DNA of 15,563 bases from Xanthobacteraceae bacterium. GTDB lineage: Bacteria > Pseudomonadota > Alphaproteobacteria > Rhizobiales > Xanthobacteraceae. Below the pieces are notes generated by a model. The model saw nothing but the letters and a program-made list of their open reading frames with translations, did not search any database and was not told where the DNA came from. The position numbers were made by a program, and so were the translations under genes. The stretch covers positions 1 to 15,563 of the forward strand of contig JASHRR010001515.1 in NCBI GenBank assembly GCA_030037185.1. The letters run 5' to 3'. Positions within the stretch are counted from its first letter, which is position 1; each line of letters opens with the position of its first letter. Positions 13,843 through 15,563 of this stretch are shown piece by piece.

Positions 13843-14125
13843 CAATCCATTCCGCTCACCTCCTGTCGGCCGGGTTTGTTATTTTGTGTTGCGGTGTTCG
13901 TGGCCGCCGGCACAGACGGCCTTTCGACGGTGGCGTGGCATTCACCGGGGAGCAACCGGCTCGGCGACGAAAAAGTCTATTTTCCAGCGGCTTAGACAAT
14001 CCTCATCGGTCGCCGCAAAGACATTGGAATGTCACCGGATTCAGTTTGAATCGGATAGCGTACTGAGATAGCCGTACCTCGCTCAATTTCATTAACGCCC
14101 TGGTTGCGGGGGCAAAGGAGTTGTC
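13843..14125. other. gap between cysE and the DUF3126 gene
   Basis: No gene is supported in these 283 bases. Two short inverted repeats sit close together near the right end: GACATT-gg-AATGTC (14021-14034) and GATTCA-gtt-TGAATC (14039-14053). They lie about 75-105 bases before the DUF3126 start, a position that would suit regulator sites. No convincing sigma-70 promoter was found. Confidence 0.4.
14115..14120 (+). promoter_or_regulatory. ribosome-binding site for the DUF3126 gene
   Basis: AAGGAG ends five bases before the GTG at 14126. It fixes that GTG as the start rather than any frame beginning earlier at 14104 or 14121. Confidence 0.6.
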
Positions 14126-14335
14126 GTGGACGTCCAGGAAATCCGCAAGCTGGAAAATTACATCAGGCGCTTGTTCGGCAATCCCAAACTGCGTGTCGTG
14201 CCGCGTCCGAGAAAGGACGACTCTGCCGAAGTCTATGTGGGCGAGGAGTTCATCGGCCTGCTTTACGTCGACGACGAGGAGGACGAACGCAGCTATAATT
14301 TCCAGATGGCGATCCTTGCTGCGGACCTGGATTAG
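14126..14335 (+). CDS. DUF3126 family small protein
   Basis: This 69-residue protein matches the alphaproteobacterial DUF3126 family (PF11324) as I remember it. The strings NYIRRLFGNPKLRVVPRPRK (12-31) and EVYVGEEFIGLLYVDDEEDERSYNF (start at 35) are characteristic. The N-terminal half is basic and the C-terminal half strongly acidic (DDEEDE). Function is unknown. Family members often lie directly after cysE in Rhizobiales, which hints at a link with sulfur or cysteine metabolism, but the 283-base gap here weakens the case for co-transcription. The start is GTG with AAGGAG five bases upstream. Confidence 0.85.
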   Translation: MDVQEIRKLENYIRRLFGNPKLRVVPRPRKDDSAEVYVGEEFIGLLYVDDEEDERSYNFQMAILAADLD

Positions 14336-14632
14336 CGTCGTTTTTTTAAGACGCCGCCGTCCGATCCTCCCGTGGCCCGGATCGATCGCAGCGAGGCCGA
14401 TTTTTGGATTTCGCGGCCTTCATCACGCGCCGGCCGGCGGCCTCAGCCGGTGGTTCCGTTTTGGCGATGCTGCCATCAATTGAGGATTGGCAGCGTTGGC
14501 GCGGGCTGTTGCTCCGCGACGGATTTGGCGGGGGGCTTGTCCGGCGAATTCGGCAGCAAGGATCGGAGTGCTTGCGGCACTGCGCGGACCTATATGGGCG
14601 ACGCGAGCAGGATCGATGAGAGGAGGTCTGCC
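14336..14632. other. gap between the DUF3126 gene and ada
   Basis: No gene is supported in these 297 bases, though several frames are open by GC bias. GCTGCCA (14469-14475) pairs perfectly with TGGCAGC (14488-14494) around a 12-base loop. GCGTC at 14336 with GACGC at about 14350 would loop out a run of seven Ts right after the DUF3126 stop. The T run is in the loop, not after the stem, so it is not a normal terminator. A minus-strand frame ending at 14346 has protein-like pieces but needs a frameshift to look coherent. Confidence 0.4.
14621..14626 (+). promoter_or_regulatory. ribosome-binding site for ada
   Basis: AGGAGG, a perfect Shine-Dalgarno core, ends six bases before the ATG at 14633 and fixes the start of ada. 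Confidence 0.65.
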
Positions 14633-15563
14633 ATGGCATCGAAAGCAGTCGCGCCCGACCGCACCGGGCCCTCGTTCGGTGACGATGACGCGCGCTGGGA
14701 GGCGCTGCGCCGCCGCGACCGCAACGCCGATGGGGCGTTCTACTATGCGGTGCGCACCACCAGGGTCTATTGTCGTCCCTCCTGTGGCTCACGCTTGCCA
14801 CGTCGCCGCAATGTCGCCTTTTACACAACTCCCGCCGAGGCCGAGCGCGCGGGTTTTCGCCCCTGCAGGCGTTGCAACCCGACGGCGCAAGGACCGGACG
14901 AGCGTCAAGCGGCAGCGGTGGCCCGGGCTTGCCGGCTGATCGAAACGGCCGATGAATTTCCGCGCCTCGATCAGATGGCGCGCAAGGCGGGCATGAGCCC
15001 GTTCCACTTCCACCGCGTGTTCAAGGCGGCGACCGGGGTGACGCCAAAGGCCTATGCGGACGCTCATCGCGGCCGTCGCATTCGTGACGGGCTCAGGGGT
15101 GCCGGTACGGTGACCGAGGCGATCTATGGCGCTGGCTTCAACTCCAACGCCCGCTTTTACGAGCGTGCTCAGGATCTGCTCGGCATGACGCCGAGCGCAT
15201 TCCGCGAGGGCGGTGCTGGCACCAGCATCCGCTTCGCGGTCGGCGAGTGCTCGCTCGGCGCGATCCTGGTGGCGGCGACCGAAAAGGGCGTCTGCGCCAT
15301 CCAGTTCGGCGATGATCCCGACGCACTGGTGCGCGATTTGCAGGACGCCTTTCCCAAGGCGAACTTCATCAGAGGCGATGCGGCGTTTGAGCAGGCGGTC
15401 GCGCAAGTTGTCGGCTTCGTCAAAGCACCGCAGCGAGGTCTTGGCCTGCCGCTCCATGTGCGCGGCACCGCGTTCCAGCAACGGGTTTGGCAGGCGCTGC
15501 GGGCCATCCCGGCGGGCGCGACTGCAAGCTACACCGAGATCGCCGAGAAGATCGGTGAGCGGA
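14633..15563 (+). CDS. ada: Ada alkylation-repair protein and regulator (cut off at the window end)
   Basis: The frame is open from 14633 to the last base (310 codons). Ada repairs methyl phosphotriesters and O6-methylguanine and, once methylated, activates the adaptive response. The N-terminal zinc domain has all four cysteines: Cys47 and Cys51 (YCRPSC), Cys78 and Cys81 (FRPCRRC). Cys47 corresponds to the methyl acceptor Cys38 of E. coli. An AraC-type helix-turn-helix region follows at about 90-192 (MSPFHFHRVFKAATGVTPKAY starts at 121). The O6-alkylguanine methyltransferase domain starts near 200, with FQQRVWQALRAIPAGATASY (281-300). The window ends before the expected PCHR active site, so that residue cannot be checked. 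A perfect ribosome site supports the start. It is a full three-domain Ada as far as seen. Confidence 0.95.
   Translation, partial: MASKAVAPDRTGPSFGDDDARWEALRRRDRNADGAFYYAVRTTRVYCRPSCGSRLPRRRNVAFYTTPAEAERAGFRPCRRCNPTAQGPDERQAAAVARACRLIETADEFPRLDQMARKAGMSPFHFHRVFKAATGVTPKAYADAHRGRRIRDGLRGAGTVTEAIYGAGFNSNARFYERAQDLLGMTPSAFREGGAGTSIRFAVGECSLGAILVAATEKGVCAIQFGDDPDALVRDLQDAFPKANFIRGDAAFEQAVAQVVGFVKAPQRGLGLPLHVRGTAFQQRVWQALRAIPAGATASYTEIAEKIGER

Noticed and set aside
14346..14828. Minus-strand frame of 160 codons overlapping the start of ada, with a protein-like C-terminal part
   Set aside because: The frame begins inside ada, has no ribosome site, and coherent composition needs a frameshift near 14480. 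There is not enough to call a gene or pseudogene.
1..15563. A multi-gene defence, secretion, biosynthetic or mobile system
   Set aside because: I looked for nucleases, transposases, integrases, toxin-antitoxin pairs, retrons, direct-repeat arrays and clustered enzymes and saw none. The genes are mostly unrelated housekeeping or envelope functions.

Overview
The window looks like chromosomal DNA from a GC-rich alphaproteobacterium of the Rhizobiales, most like the Bradyrhizobium/Rhodopseudomonas group. The evidence is the codon use, a DUF3126 gene directly after cysE, a CHCC zinc-finger gene, and REP-like palindromes starting with GGCAAAGC of a kind I associate with Bradyrhizobium-type genomes. 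The placement rests on gene content and remembered family features, not on a search. I see no tRNA, rRNA, CRISPR array, transposase or phage gene.

Layout. The left edge (1-344) holds one possible 51-codon reverse-strand gene. It is followed by a membrane-anchored coiled-coil protein of unknown function (345-929) and a 0.6 kb stretch with no convincing gene, which ends in a terminator and four tandem 10-base repeats. On the minus strand, prmA (ribosomal protein L11 methyltransferase) and a long-form Xaa-Pro aminopeptidase form a two-gene operon with a 9-base gap. Divergent from prmA is an EamA/DMT transporter. Facing the transporter are two tandem, exported GlcG/HbpS-family paralogues, then an exported L,D-transpeptidase, then a CHCC zinc-finger plus FAD monooxygenase pair, all on the minus strand.

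The middle (9.3-11.8 kb) has an unrecognised membrane protein on the plus strand. It overlaps tail to tail by 35 bases with an exported, proline-rich protein that ends in a beta/gamma-crystallin Greek-key domain. The right third is all on the plus strand: an alpha/beta hydrolase, cysE (serine O-acetyltransferase), a DUF3126 protein and an Ada-type alkylation-repair protein cut off by the window end.

How the genes fit together. Most are housekeeping or single-gene units: peptide turnover, ribosomal protein modification, cysteine synthesis, wall cross-linking and DNA repair. Five products carry export signals or membrane anchors typical of the periplasm or envelope. I found no multi-gene defence, secretion or biosynthetic system. 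The most unusual signals are structural: repeat-like DNA that appears to have been absorbed into the reading frames of prmA and the monooxygenase, short tandem repeats that supply the aminopeptidase stop codon, a start-stop codon pair behind a strong ribosome site ahead of an unknown gene, and a convergent intergenic region made almost wholly of three perfect stem-loops.
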